64,000 nucleotides of DNA from Streptomyces griseus subsp. griseus (GCF_003610995.1 NZ_CP032543.1:2604001-2668000); one strand, 5' to 3'; shown: positions 45,053 to 54,110, numbered from the stretch's first letter. Numbers and translations: made by a program. Notes: generated from the letters alone by a model not told the origin.

Positions 45053-46267
45053 TCAACGACCGCGTGGGGCAAAGGGGACGCCGAAGAACCGCCGTACGAC
45101 CCGTTCCGCCGCGTGCCCGTCGTCGTACGGGCAGAACCGCTCCCGGAACGCGGTGCGCAGCGCGGCCGACGCGGGTGAGCGCCACTCCCCCGTACGGAAC
45201 GCCTCGACCAGCTCGTCGGAGGTGGTGGTGACGGTGCCCGGGGTGTCGCCGAGCCGGCCGGAGAGCAGGTCGAAGTAGGTCCCGCGGGTGGTCCGGTAGG
45301 CGTCCCAGTCGGGGGCGTGGACGACGATCGGGCGGTCCAGGCAGGCGTAGTCGAAGGTCAGGGACGAGTAGTCGGTGATCAAAGCGTCGGCGGCCAGGCA
45401 GAGTTCTTCGATCCGGGGGTGTGCGGTGACGTCCAGGACCCGGCCGGTGCCGGTCGGGTCCTGGATGCCTGCGGACCGGCCGTAGAAGTAGTGGGCGCGC
45501 ACCAACACCACGTACCGCTCACCGAGTTCACGGGTCAGGTGCTCCGGGTCGAGATCGGGTGCGAAGCCCTCGCGGTAGTCGCGGTGGGTCGGGGCGTAGA
45601 GGAGGGCGACCTGCCCTTCGCCGATGCCGAGTTCGGCACGGATCTTCGCGATGTCCTCGGCGGTGGCGGTGAAGTAGACGTCGTTACGGGGGTAGCCGAG
45701 GTCGAGGTGCTGGTAGGCCGGTCCGTCCGAGGGGGCCGGGTAGACGCGGTCCCAGACATCGGTGCTGTGCGGGTTGGCGGAGAGGCTGAAGTCCCACTGG
45801 CCCACGTGCGCAAGGATTTTGGCGAAGTCCGCCTTCCGGGCGAGGGCGGGGTAGGCGCGCTGGTCCAGGCCCATCGTCTTGAGCGGGGTGCCGTGGTGGG
45901 TCTGGAGGTAGCGCTGACCGGGGCGCTTGGTGAAGCCGCCGGGGAAGCTGGAGTTGTTGACCAGGTACGTGGCGGTGGCCATCGCCCGCCAGTAGGGGCG
46001 CGAGCCCTCGATGACGTACGGCACACCCGGGGGCATCCGGTCGCGGTGCCGGGAGGAGACGGCCCACACGCCCGTGATGTGCGGGGCGAGTTGGCGCGCC
46101 TTGGCGTGGATGGCGGCGGGGTTGCAGGCGACGCCCCGGTTCCAGTAGGCCCCGTAGACCGCGAGGTTCGGGTCGAGGGGGCGGTGGAGGTCGGTGCGGT
46201 AGGCGGCCCGCATGACCTGCCTGCGGACGAACCGCTTCATGGATGCTCTGGTGGGCCTGGAGGGCAT
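45053..46267 (-). CDS. Stand-alone TagF/TagB-type glycerophosphotransferase
   Basis: The 404-residue protein consists of the glycerophosphotransferase domain only (VYGAYWNRGVACNPAAIHAK, YLQTHHGTPLKTMG, SANPHSTDVWDRVYP, YAPTHRDYREGF, ITDYSSLTFDYACLDRP). It is the shortest of the five TagF-type proteins here and could be the primase that adds the first unit. I used the ATG at 46267. An in-frame start at 46291 is possible. It heads an operon with the two methyltransferases and is divergent from the 1254-residue enzyme. Confidence 0.87.
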   Translation of the reverse strand: MPSRPTRASMKRFVRRQVMRAAYRTDLHRPLDPNLAVYGAYWNRGVACNPAAIHAKARQLAPHITGVWAVSSRHRDRMPPGVPYVIEGSRPYWRAMATATYLVNNSSFPGGFTKRPGQRYLQTHHGTPLKTMGLDQRAYPALARKADFAKILAHVGQWDFSLSANPHSTDVWDRVYPAPSDGPAYQHLDLGYPRNDVYFTATAEDIAKIRAELGIGEGQVALLYAPTHRDYREGFAPDLDPEHLTRELGERYVVLVRAHYFYGRSAGIQDPTGTGRVLDVTAHPRIEELCLAADALITDYSSLTFDYACLDRPIVVHAPDWDAYRTTRGTYFDLLSGRLGDTPGTVTTTSDELVEAFRTGEWRSPASAALRTAFRERFCPYDDGHAAERVVRRFFGVPFAPRGR

Positions 46268-46368
46268 GGCAGCCGAGGGTAGTCGCGGCACCGGCCGCCG
46301 GGCTGCCCGCGTTCACCCGTTCGGGGCAGCGCCGGTGCCCCCGGGACCCGCCCTCCGTTGACCAGGAC

Positions 46369-49300
46369 ATGAAGCCACCGCTCCTCAGCGTCGTCATCCC
46401 CGTCCACAACGTCGAGGACTACCTGGAGGACTGCCTGCGATCGGTGGCGGAGCAGACCCTCGCCGCGATCGAGGTGGTGATGGTCGACGACGGTTCCACG
46501 GACGGCAGCGCGGCGATCGCGGAGGCGTTCGCCGCCCGGGACAGCCGCTTCCGGCTGGTGCGGCAGCGGAACGGCGGCCTGAGCGCGGCCCGCAACACCG
46601 GTGTCCGGCACACCACTCCGGCGGTCCCCTACCTGGCGTTCGCGGACAGCGACGACTTCGTCGTGCACGACGCGTACGAGCGGATGGTGGCCTCGCTGGA
46701 GTCGACCGGCTCCGATCTGGTGACCGGCAATGTGTGGCGGCTCACCGAGCGGGGGCGGCAGCAGGCCTGGCAGTACCGCTGGCTGACCGCCACGCGTTCC
46801 CGCACCCACATCACCCGGGACCCGCGCCTGCTGGCGGACCGGGTGGCGTGGAACAAGGTGTTCCGGCGCTCCTTCTGGGACGGGCACGCCTTCGCCTTCC
46901 CCGAGGGGAAGCTGTACGAGGACACGCCGGTGATGATCCCCGCGCACCATCTGGCCGGGTCCGTGGACGTCCTGCACGAGCACGTCTACTACTGGCGGGT
47001 GCGGGAGGGGTCGATCACCCGGCGGCGGACGGATGTCACCGGCGTACGGGACCGGATCGACGCGTCCGAGCAGGTCAGCGCCTTCCTGGGCGAGCGGCAG
47101 GCGGGCCCGGAGCAGCGGCGGGCGTACGACGTGTCCTGTCTGCGCGACGACTTCGGGTACTTCCTGGACGGGTTGCCGATGGGCGGCGAGGCCTACCGGG
47201 CGGCGTTCCTGGAGGGGGCCGGGGCGTTCGTGGACCGGGCGGGGGACGGGGTGCTGGCGGGGCTGCCGGTGGAGCTGCGCATCAAGTGGCAGCTGGTGCG
47301 GGAGCGGCGGCTTGAGGAGCTGCTGGCCGTCCTCGCCTTCGAACGGGCCAACGGGGTGGGGACGTTCGCGGTGGAGGGGCTGCCCGGACGGCGGAGGGCG
47401 GTCTACCCCGGCGTGCGCGGCGCGAGCGCCCGGCTCGCGCGCACCGACGTACCGGCGGTCGCACGGCTCGTGGAGGCGCGGTGGGGCGCGGACGGGAAGC
47501 TCCGGCTGCGCGGGTATGCCTATCTGCGCAACCTTCCGGCCGGGTCGGCGCGGCAGCAGATGAAGGTGGGGATGGTCCGGGCGGAGGGGGGCCGTCGGGT
47601 GCGGGCCGTGCCGGTGCGGACGGTGCCGGTGCCCGAGGCGACGGTGAACTCCGGTCAGGAGCTGCACGGTTACGACCACGCGGGCTTCGAGATGGTCCTC
47701 GACCCGGACCGGCTGCCCGCCGCAGGGGACGGCGGTGGCGGCTGGCTGGTCGGGCTGGTCGTCGCGGCGCACGGGACGGTACGGCGGGTGGCGGTGCGCG
47801 CCCTGGACGCGGGCGCGGACCAGCCGCTGGTGCACGACCTGGGGGACGGACGGCGGGCGGTACTGGACCACCGGGGCGGTCGGCTGCGCGTGAGGGTGGC
47901 ACGGCTGGGTGCGGTGGTGGAGGGGGTCGGCGGTGCGGAGGGGTTCGGCGGTCCGGAAGGGGGCGGCGGTCCGGAGAGGGGCAGCCGTCCGGACGGGGGC
48001 GACCGTCCGGAGGAGAGCGGCGGTCCGGAAGGAGGCGCGCTGGAGTTGTCGGGGCGGTACTTCGAGGGCGCCGCGGCTGCGGCCCTTGTGCTGATGCGCG
48101 ACGGGGAGAGGGAGCGTTCGTTCCCGGTGGAGTGCGGGGCGGCTGGGGAGGGTGAGGGCCGTGGGACGGCTTTCACGGTACGTGTCCCTCTCGACGGTCT
48201 CGCCGCCGTACCGCCCGCCCCGCACCGGGCCCCGCCCGAGGTCAGGGCGGAGGGCGGCGCGCGGTGGCGGACCCGGCTGCTGCTCGCGGACGGCACCCGC
48301 ACCCCGCTGCCCGCCGCGCCGGACCTGCCGCCGCCCGCGTGTGCGGACGCGGCGGGGGAGCTGGTGGTGGACCTGGGCGGGCTGCCGGTGGCGGACGAGG
48401 TGGAGCGGCTGGGGGACGGTTCGCTACGGGTCCGGGGGACGTACGGAGGGGCCTCCGCAGCCCCGGGGACGTACGGAATGGCCTCTCCGGCTCCGGGAAC
48501 GGACGGAGTGCCCCCCACGGCTCCGGGGACGTACGCGCCGGCGCTTTCGGGAGCGTACCTACCGGCGGCCGCGGCAACAGCCCCCGGCACCGGCGCACGC
48601 CTTCTCCTCCGCCACGAGACCCTGCACGAGACGCTCCCCGCCACCGAGGTCACCGTCGTCACCGAGGCCACCGTCGGGGCCCGCCCCACCGGCCGCTTCT
48701 CCGTGCGGATCGCCCCGCCCCTCCCCGAAGGCCGCTGGGGTCTCCACCTCGACGGTCACCCCGTCCGCGTCCTCGCCTCCCTCGCCGCTCGCCTCCCCTG
48801 CGGCGACTCCGCCCTCGCCCTGGAGCGGCGCGACGGCGACCGGCTGACCGTCCTGGCGGCTCCGGCGCTCCCGGTCGCCGAGCGGAGCGCGTACAGCAGG
48901 CGGCTTCTGCGCGACGCGCACCACGGCGCCGGGCGCACCACCCTCCCGCTCCTGGACACCGTCCTCTACGCGGGCGGCGCGGGCGGCGACTCCCCGCGCG
49001 CCGTGCACGCCGAGCTCATCCGCCGGGGCGTGGCGGCCGAGCACCTGTGGGTGACCGGGACCGCCCCCGGCCGTGCGACCCGTGTCCCGCCCGGTGCGCG
49101 GGCCGTCCCCGTGCACAGCACCGCCTGGTACGAGGCGCTGGCCCGCGCCCGGTGGATCGTCACGGACGGGCAGCTGCCGGTGTGGTTCGAGCGGCGCCCC
49201 GGGCAGACCGTCGTCCAGACCTGGCACGGCACCCCGCTCGGCCGCTTCGGCACCGGCCTGACGGAGACCCTCTACGCTGACCACCAGCATCTCGCCACCC

Positions 49301-50133
49301 TGGCCCACCGATCGGCCCAGTGGTCGGTACTGGTCTCCCCGAGCCGCTTCGCCACCCCGTTGCTGCGCAGGTCACTGGCGTACGACGGGGAGGTGCTGGA
49401 GGCCGGATCGCCCGCCAACGACGTGCTGTGCGCGCCCGACCGGGACAAGACCGCCGAAGAGATCCGGCGCACGCTGGGCGTACCGGAGGACCACCGCGTC
49501 GTCCTGTACGCGCCGACCTACCGCGACCACCTGGCCCACCCCCCGTCCGCCGCCCCCCACTCCCCCGACCGCACGGCCCCCGGCCCGTACCGCTGGGATC
49601 CGGCGCTGGACCTGCCCGCGCTCGCGCGCTCGCTGGGCCCCGGCCACACGGTGCTGGTGCGCCGGCACCCCCGGGTCACGGGCAGCATCGCGGAAGGGCC
49701 CGGCGTCCTCGACGTCTCCCGCCACCCGGGCGCGGCCGAACTGCTGCTGATCGCGGATGTGCTGGTCACCGACTATGCGGGACTGATGTTCGACTTCGCG
49801 CTGACGGGCCGGCCGATGCTCTTCCACACATACGACCTGGAGCACTACCGCGACACCGTGCGCGGCTTCTGCCTGGACTTCGAGACCCGGGCGCCCGGGC
49901 CGCTGCTGGTCACGACGGACGAGGTGGTGCAGGCCCTGCGCGGCCTCGGGGCGCTGGCGGCCCGGCACGCCGACGCGTACGAGAGCTTCCGCCACGACCA
50001 CTGCGACCTGGACGACGGCGGGGCGGCGGGGCGGGTGGCGGACCGGCTGCTGGCGGACCTCGCACAGCGCTCTGCGGACGTCCCCCGGAAGAGTGGCGGG
50101 CGGGAGGGACGGCCCCGCGCACGGAACTCATGA
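46369..50133 (+). CDS. GT2 - TagF bifunctional wall polymer synthase (largest)
   Basis: The 1254-residue protein has a canonical GT2 domain (about 1-230: VVIPVHNVEDYLEDCLRSV, VDDGSTDG, FADSDD) and a long middle part. A TagF domain closes the protein (about 850-1235: VVQTWHGTPLGRFG, YAPTYRDH, VTDYAGLMFDFALTGRP). The usual TDYSS reads TDYAG, a notable change in a conserved motif. Two repetitive segments occur: Gly-Pro-Glu-rich units at about 520-560 and APGTYG-like units at about 690-735. Both lie in the middle linker and look like recent expansions. It is followed after three bases by the membrane protein gene. Confidence 0.85.
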   Translation: MKPPLLSVVIPVHNVEDYLEDCLRSVAEQTLAAIEVVMVDDGSTDGSAAIAEAFAARDSRFRLVRQRNGGLSAARNTGVRHTTPAVPYLAFADSDDFVVHDAYERMVASLESTGSDLVTGNVWRLTERGRQQAWQYRWLTATRSRTHITRDPRLLADRVAWNKVFRRSFWDGHAFAFPEGKLYEDTPVMIPAHHLAGSVDVLHEHVYYWRVREGSITRRRTDVTGVRDRIDASEQVSAFLGERQAGPEQRRAYDVSCLRDDFGYFLDGLPMGGEAYRAAFLEGAGAFVDRAGDGVLAGLPVELRIKWQLVRERRLEELLAVLAFERANGVGTFAVEGLPGRRRAVYPGVRGASARLARTDVPAVARLVEARWGADGKLRLRGYAYLRNLPAGSARQQMKVGMVRAEGGRRVRAVPVRTVPVPEATVNSGQELHGYDHAGFEMVLDPDRLPAAGDGGGGWLVGLVVAAHGTVRRVAVRALDAGADQPLVHDLGDGRRAVLDHRGGRLRVRVARLGAVVEGVGGAEGFGGPEGGGGPERGSRPDGGDRPEESGGPEGGALELSGRYFEGAAAAALVLMRDGERERSFPVECGAAGEGEGRGTAFTVRVPLDGLAAVPPAPHRAPPEVRAEGGARWRTRLLLADGTRTPLPAAPDLPPPACADAAGELVVDLGGLPVADEVERLGDGSLRVRGTYGGASAAPGTYGMASPAPGTDGVPPTAPGTYAPALSGAYLPAAAATAPGTGARLLLRHETLHETLPATEVTVVTEATVGARPTGRFSVRIAPPLPEGRWGLHLDGHPVRVLASLAARLPCGDSALALERRDGDRLTVLAAPALPVAERSAYSRRLLRDAHHGAGRTTLPLLDTVLYAGGAGGDSPRAVHAELIRRGVAAEHLWVTGTAPGRATRVPPGARAVPVHSTAWYEALARARWIVTDGQLPVWFERRPGQTVVQTWHGTPLGRFGTGLTETLYADHQHLATLAHRSAQWSVLVSPSRFATPLLRRSLAYDGEVLEAGSPANDVLCAPDRDKTAEEIRRTLGVPEDHRVVLYAPTYRDHLAHPPSAAPHSPDRTAPGPYRWDPALDLPALARSLGPGHTVLVRRHPRVTGSIAEGPGVLDVSRHPGAAELLLIADVLVTDYAGLMFDFALTGRPMLFHTYDLEHYRDTVRGFCLDFETRAPGPLLVTTDEVVQALRGLGALAARHADAYESFRHDHCDLDDGGAAGRVADRLLADLAQRSADVPRKSGGREGRPRARNS

Positions 50134-50136
50134 GCT

Positions 50137-51360
50137 GTGTCCCTCTCCTCTCCCACCCCCGCCCCGTCCGACACCCCTACCTCCGCCCCTCCCCCCACCC
50201 GGGCGGCGGACGACGAGCTCATCGCAGCGCCCCGGTGGCTGCCCTCGCCGTACGTCCTGCTGGGCGGTCTGCTGTGGGCGGTCCTGTCGGCGGCGGCCTG
50301 GCAGGTGCCGATGTGCTGCGAGGCCGGGCTCAACGCGGCCGTGGTCGAACGGCTGCGGAGCAGTCTGCTGCACCCGGCGTTCCCGATGACGGACCTGCCC
50401 GCCGTGGCCAGCGCGCACTACTCCCCGTACGCCGTCGCGCAGGGCCTGACCGCCCGGGCGAGCGGGCTCTCCGGGCAGACCGTGCTCGCGCTGTCCGCCG
50501 CCGTCAACCTGGCACTGCTGCTGACCGGGATCGGCCGGCTGGCCCGGCTGCTGACCCCGAACCGCTGGGTGCCGGTCCTCGTACTGATCCCGCTGGCGCT
50601 GATCCACTGGGCGGACCCGGGGCGGTGGAGTGCGCCGGGTACGTTCGCCGTCGCGGTCACCCTGCACCTGTGGGCGTGGACGGGTCACGCGGTCACCCGG
50701 CTCCCCCGCACCGGCTCCGGGCGGCCGCCGGGCCGGTCGCCCCGGTGGGTGGAGGCGGTGGGGATCGGCGTCCTGCTCGGCCTCGTCCTGCTGGTCCATC
50801 CCCCGACGGCGCTGGGCGCGGCGCTGGGCGTGATCGCGCTGGTGGCGGTGAAGCAGCGGACCCGGATCAGGCCGACGCTGCGGAGGTGGGCGGTGGCCGG
50901 GCTGTGCGCGGCGGCCGTGGCGGCGGTGTGGCCGTACTACAACGGGCTCACCGTCCAGAAGGCCCCGTCGCCCGCCGGGGCCGCGGCTCGCCCGGAGGCC
51001 GGCGGGGCGCCGGTGACCGGGGAGCCGTACACCTGGGCGACCGCGCACGTCCCGCCCGGTGAGGTGGTGCTGACGGACAGCGTCCCGGCGATGTACGCCC
51101 TGGCCGGGCACGGGTCGTTCGTGCTCGCCGACGAGGTGCCGGAGGCGGGGCTTCCGGCGGCCGAGCGGCGGGCGCGGAGCCGGGCGGTGGCGACGTACCT
51201 GGACGCGGCGACGGCGCCGGCGGAACGGGAGAGGATCACCGGGCGGTACGGGGTGCGGTGGGTGCTGCTGACCCGGTTCCAGAAGCTGCCGGGGGACGCG
51301 TCGGTGCTGGCGTACAGCCCGCGTACTGGCGAGGTGCTGGCGCGCGTACCGGAGCGGTGA
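50137..51360 (+). CDS. Polytopic membrane protein of unknown function
   Basis: The 407-residue protein starts with GTG. A Pro/Ser/Thr-rich N-terminus is followed by helices at about 40-60, 115-140, 145-165, 170-190, 205-225 and 250-265, then a ~130-residue hydrophilic C-terminal domain (VPPGEVVLTDSVPAMYALAGHGSFVLADEV, YGVRWVLLTRFQKLPG). The tail is of the type found after the helices in GT39/GT-C membrane glycosyltransferases, but I see too few helices for a full enzyme. The break after AVWPYYNG could mark an in-frame loss. It is co-transcribed with the largest TagF fusion, so a role in polymer glycosylation is possible. Confidence 0.6.
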   Translation: MSLSSPTPAPSDTPTSAPPPTRAADDELIAAPRWLPSPYVLLGGLLWAVLSAAAWQVPMCCEAGLNAAVVERLRSSLLHPAFPMTDLPAVASAHYSPYAVAQGLTARASGLSGQTVLALSAAVNLALLLTGIGRLARLLTPNRWVPVLVLIPLALIHWADPGRWSAPGTFAVAVTLHLWAWTGHAVTRLPRTGSGRPPGRSPRWVEAVGIGVLLGLVLLVHPPTALGAALGVIALVAVKQRTRIRPTLRRWAVAGLCAAAVAAVWPYYNGLTVQKAPSPAGAAARPEAGGAPVTGEPYTWATAHVPPGEVVLTDSVPAMYALAGHGSFVLADEVPEAGLPAAERRARSRAVATYLDAATAPAERERITGRYGVRWVLLTRFQKLPGDASVLAYSPRTGEVLARVPER

Positions 51361-51388
51361 CGCCGGTCCTCACGGACGGTCGCCCCGG

Positions 51389-51535
51389 CTGACGCGAACC
51401 GGAGGGGTGACCCTAGGCCTACGTGTACCGGAGGGGTGACCCCCGGCCGACGCGAACCGGAGAAGTGCCCCTCGGCCGACGCGTACCGAAGGGGCGCGAC
51501 CCCTGGCCGACGCGTACCGGAGAGATGCCCTCTGG
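51389..51535 (+). repeat. Five imperfect ~29-bp tandem repeats
   Basis: Units at 51389-51417, 51418-51446, 51447-51475, 51476-51506 and 51507-51535 share the core GACGCG(A/T)ACCGGAGRGGTGAC and end in a CCC..GG stretch. They fill the gap between the membrane protein stop and the end of the TetR gene, which converge here. Any role in transcription termination is unproven. Confidence 0.85.
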
Positions 51536-51541
51536 ACCGCT

Positions 51542-52153
51542 TCAGGCGCCGTTGCGCAGCGCGGCGACCGCTGAGGCGGCCAGGTCGTCCAGGTACCCCT
51601 TGGGCAGCTCGCCCCGGACGACGACGAGCCGCCAGTACAGCGGCCCCACGATCAGGTCGAGGGCCCGGTCCGGGTCGCTCCCCTCCGGCAGCTCCCCCCG
51701 GGCCACCGCCTCCCGCACCACCACGGCGGCGACGCCCTGCTGCTGGTCGAGGAGGGCGGCCTTGATCGCCTCGGAGATCTCCGGGTTGCGGGCGGCCTCC
51801 ACCAGCAGGTCCGGGATGACCTGCGAGGCGACCGGGTGGCGCAGGGCGTAGGCGGCGAGTTCGAGCACGGCGCGCACATCCCCGTAGAGCGAACCGGTGG
51901 CCGGGGCGGGCATCCCCTGTGCGGCGACGGCCGCGACCAGGTCGAGGACCAGGGCCAGCTTGGACTTCCAGCGGCGGTAGACGGCCGTCTTTCCGACCCC
52001 GGCGCGCCGCGCGATGCCCTCGATGGACATCCGGGCGAACCCCACCGCGGCCAGCTCCTCGAAGACGGCCGCGCGGATGGCGTCGGTGACGTCCTCGCGC
52101 AGGACGGCGGCGCCTGCGGGGGCGCGGCGGCGGGTTCCCCGTTCGGTGGTCAT
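51542..52153 (-). CDS. TetR/AcrR-family transcriptional regulator
   Basis: The 203-residue repressor has its helix-turn-helix at about 22-68 (AIRAAVFEELAAVGFARMSIEGIARRAGVGKTAVYRRW) and a TetR_C-type ligand domain. It is divergent from tagG, so control of the exporter genes, or of itself, is likely. Inverted repeats in the shared promoter region (52182-52207, 52230-52269) are candidate sites. The effector is unknown. Confidence 0.9.
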   Translation of the reverse strand: MTTERGTRRRAPAGAAVLREDVTDAIRAAVFEELAAVGFARMSIEGIARRAGVGKTAVYRRWKSKLALVLDLVAAVAAQGMPAPATGSLYGDVRAVLELAAYALRHPVASQVIPDLLVEAARNPEISEAIKAALLDQQQGVAAVVVREAVARGELPEGSDPDRALDLIVGPLYWRLVVVRGELPKGYLDDLAASAVAALRNGA

Positions 52154-52181
52154 GGCCCGAATGATAGTCGGCGACGACGGA

Positions 52182-52207
52182 ACGGTTGCGTTGCGACGTA
52201 CAACCGT
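52182..52207. promoter_or_regulatory. Candidate TetR operator over a tagG promoter
   Basis: ACGGTTG (52182-52188) and its complement CAACCGT (52201-52207) form a 7-bp inverted repeat with a 12-base spacer between the TetR gene and tagG. It overlaps a possible plus-strand promoter, TTGCGT (52186-52191) with TACTCT (52210-52215) after 18 bases. A repressor bound here would block tagGH transcription. This is a pattern-based suggestion. Confidence 0.45.
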
Positions 52208-52229
52208 CCTACTCTCAGCGTTACGACGA

Positions 52230-52269
52230 TACGGTCCCGTCCCTACGAGGGCGTCCCCACGGGACCGTA
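52230..52269 (+). promoter_or_regulatory. 11-bp perfect inverted repeat in the tagG leader
   Basis: TACGGTCCCGT (52230-52240) pairs perfectly with 52259-52269 across 18 bases. It lies 50-90 bases before the tagG start, downstream of the candidate promoter. It could be a second operator or an mRNA hairpin that limits translation. Confidence 0.5.
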
Positions 52270-52321
52270 CCGTTCTGCTCCACTTCCCCCCTCCCGCTTC
52301 CGACGAAAGCGATCGTTCGTG

Positions 52322-53278
52322 GTGAGCCAGACAACAGCCCCACCACCCCCGGTGGCCTCTCCCGTCCAGGACACCCCGGCCACCGAGCCCGCGGCGCCGG
52401 TATACGCGCCCGGTGAGCTGGCCGCCCTGGCCGCCCGGCACGGGCTGACGGTCAGCGGTGCCCGGCCGACGCTGCCCGCGTACCTCCGGCAGCTCTGGGG
52501 GCGGCGGCACTTCATCGCCGCGTTCGCGACGGCCAAGCTGACGGCCCAGTACAGCCAGGCGAAGCTCGGCCAGATCTGGCAGATCATGACGCCGCTGCTC
52601 AACGCGACGGTCTACTACTTCATCTTCGGCGTCCTGATGGACACCAAGCGCGGGGTGGAGGACTTCGTTCCGTTCCTGGTCACCGGGGTCTTCATCTGGA
52701 CCTTCACCAGCAGCTCCATCACCGCGGGCACCCGGGCGATCAGCGGCAACATCGGCCTGGTGCGGGCCCTGCACTTCCCGCGCGCCTCGCTGCCGGTGGC
52801 GCTGGCGCTCCAGCAGCTCCAGCAGCTCCTGTTCTCGCTGGGCGCGCTGACCCTGATCCTGCTGGCGTTCGGCCAGTACCCGCGCCCCTCCTGGCTGCTG
52901 GCGATCCCGGCGCTCGCCCTCCAGGCGGTGTTCAACACGGGCGTGTCGATGGCCGTGGCCCGGCTGACGGCGAAGACCCCGGACATCGCGCAGCTGACGC
53001 CGTTCGTGCTGCGGACCTGGATGTACTCCTCCGGCGTGATGTGGAGCCTGGACCATCTGCTGGCGGGCGACCGGGTGCCGCACGCGGTGATGGTGCTGCT
53101 GGAGTACAACCCGGCGGCGCTCTTCATCAACCTCATGCGGTTCGCGCTCATCGACAGCTACGGCGCCGCGCAGCTGCCGGCGCACGTGTGGGCGGCGGCG
53201 GCCGGGTGGGCGCTGCTGTGCGGGGTGGCGGGATTCGTGTACTTCTGGAAGGCGGAGGAGACGTACGGACGTGGCTGA
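52322..53278 (+). CDS. tagG: ABC-2 polymer exporter permease (TagG/Wzm-like)
   Basis: The 318-residue protein has a Pro/Ala-rich cytoplasmic head (about 1-60), then six helices of the ABC-2 membrane family. The first part contains WGRRHFIAAFATAKLTAQYSQAKLGQIWQI and PLLNATVYYFIFGVLM, as in teichoic acid and O-antigen exporters. With TagH it moves lipid-linked wall polymer across the membrane. The start is GTG at 52322, or the adjacent GTG at 52319. Its end overlaps the next gene by eight bases. Confidence 0.88.
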   Translation: MSQTTAPPPPVASPVQDTPATEPAAPVYAPGELAALAARHGLTVSGARPTLPAYLRQLWGRRHFIAAFATAKLTAQYSQAKLGQIWQIMTPLLNATVYYFIFGVLMDTKRGVEDFVPFLVTGVFIWTFTSSSITAGTRAISGNIGLVRALHFPRASLPVALALQQLQQLLFSLGALTLILLAFGQYPRPSWLLAIPALALQAVFNTGVSMAVARLTAKTPDIAQLTPFVLRTWMYSSGVMWSLDHLLAGDRVPHAVMVLLEYNPAALFINLMRFALIDSYGAAQLPAHVWAAAAGWALLCGVAGFVYFWKAEETYGRG

Positions 53279-54074
53279 CCTCAAGGACATCTCCAAGGAC
53301 GCCTCCGCGGACGACCGCGTCCCGACGGTCGTGGTGGACGACGTCCACATCACGTACACCGTCAACGGCGCGCGGACCGGCAAGGGCAGCGCGACCTCCG
53401 CGCTCAGCCGCCTCACCTCGCGCCGCCGCACCCCCGGCGCACGCCAGGTGCACGCCGTGAAGGGGGTCAGCTTCGCCGCGTACAAGGGCGAGGCGATCGG
53501 CCTGATCGGCTCCAACGGCTCCGGCAAGTCGACCCTGCTCAAGGCCATCGCAGGCCTGCTCCCGCCCTCCAGCGGCAAGGTCCACACCCAGGGCCAGCCC
53601 TCACTGCTCGGGGTGAACGCGGCCCTGATGGGCGACCTGACCGGCGAGCGCAACGTGGTGCTGGGCGGACTGGCGATGGGCATGACGCGCGACCAGGTCC
53701 GCGAACGCTACGACGACATCGTCGAGTTCTCCGGCATCAACGAGAAGGGCGACTTCATCACCCTGCCGATGCGGACATACTCCTCCGGCATGGGCGCCCG
53801 GCTCCGCTTCTCCATCGCGGCCGCCAAGAGCCACGACGTCCTCCTGATCGACGAGGCGCTCTCCACGGGCGACGCGAAGTTCCGCCGCCGCAGCACGGAC
53901 CGCATCCAGCAGCTCCGCGCCGAGGCGGGCACGGTCTTCCTGGTCAGCCACAGCAACAAGTCCATCACCGAAACCTGCGACCGGGCCCTGTGGCTGGAGG
54001 CGGGCACGCTGAGGATGGACGGCCCGGCGAAGGAAGTGGTGGCGGCCTACGAGAAGTTCACCACATCCAAGTGA
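53271..54074 (+). CDS. tagH: Polymer exporter ATPase (TagH/Wzt-like)
   Basis: The 267-residue ABC ATPase has Walker A IGSNGSGKST, signature YSSGMGARLRFSIA, Walker B LLIDEALSTGD and SHSNKSI as the switch region. The SSGM form of the signature is characteristic of polysaccharide/teichoic acid exporters. An ~60-residue N-terminal insert precedes VHAVKGVSFAAYKGE. No C-terminal carbohydrate-binding domain is present, as in TagH-short types. Its GTG start lies inside the tagG end, so the pair is translationally coupled. Confidence 0.9.
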   Translation: MADLKDISKDASADDRVPTVVVDDVHITYTVNGARTGKGSATSALSRLTSRRRTPGARQVHAVKGVSFAAYKGEAIGLIGSNGSGKSTLLKAIAGLLPPSSGKVHTQGQPSLLGVNAALMGDLTGERNVVLGGLAMGMTRDQVRERYDDIVEFSGINEKGDFITLPMRTYSSGMGARLRFSIAAAKSHDVLLIDEALSTGDAKFRRRSTDRIQQLRAEAGTVFLVSHSNKSITETCDRALWLEAGTLRMDGPAKEVVAAYEKFTTSK

Positions 54075-54110
54075 CCGCATCAGCCCGGCCGTTACCCACC
54101 TGCACGGACC

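Noticed and set aside
33254..51360. A specialised-metabolite (glycosylated antibiotic) gene cluster
   Set aside because: The glycosyltransferases are TagF fusions and there is no polyketide, peptide or terpene core enzyme; the TylF-type methyltransferase alone does not make a cluster.
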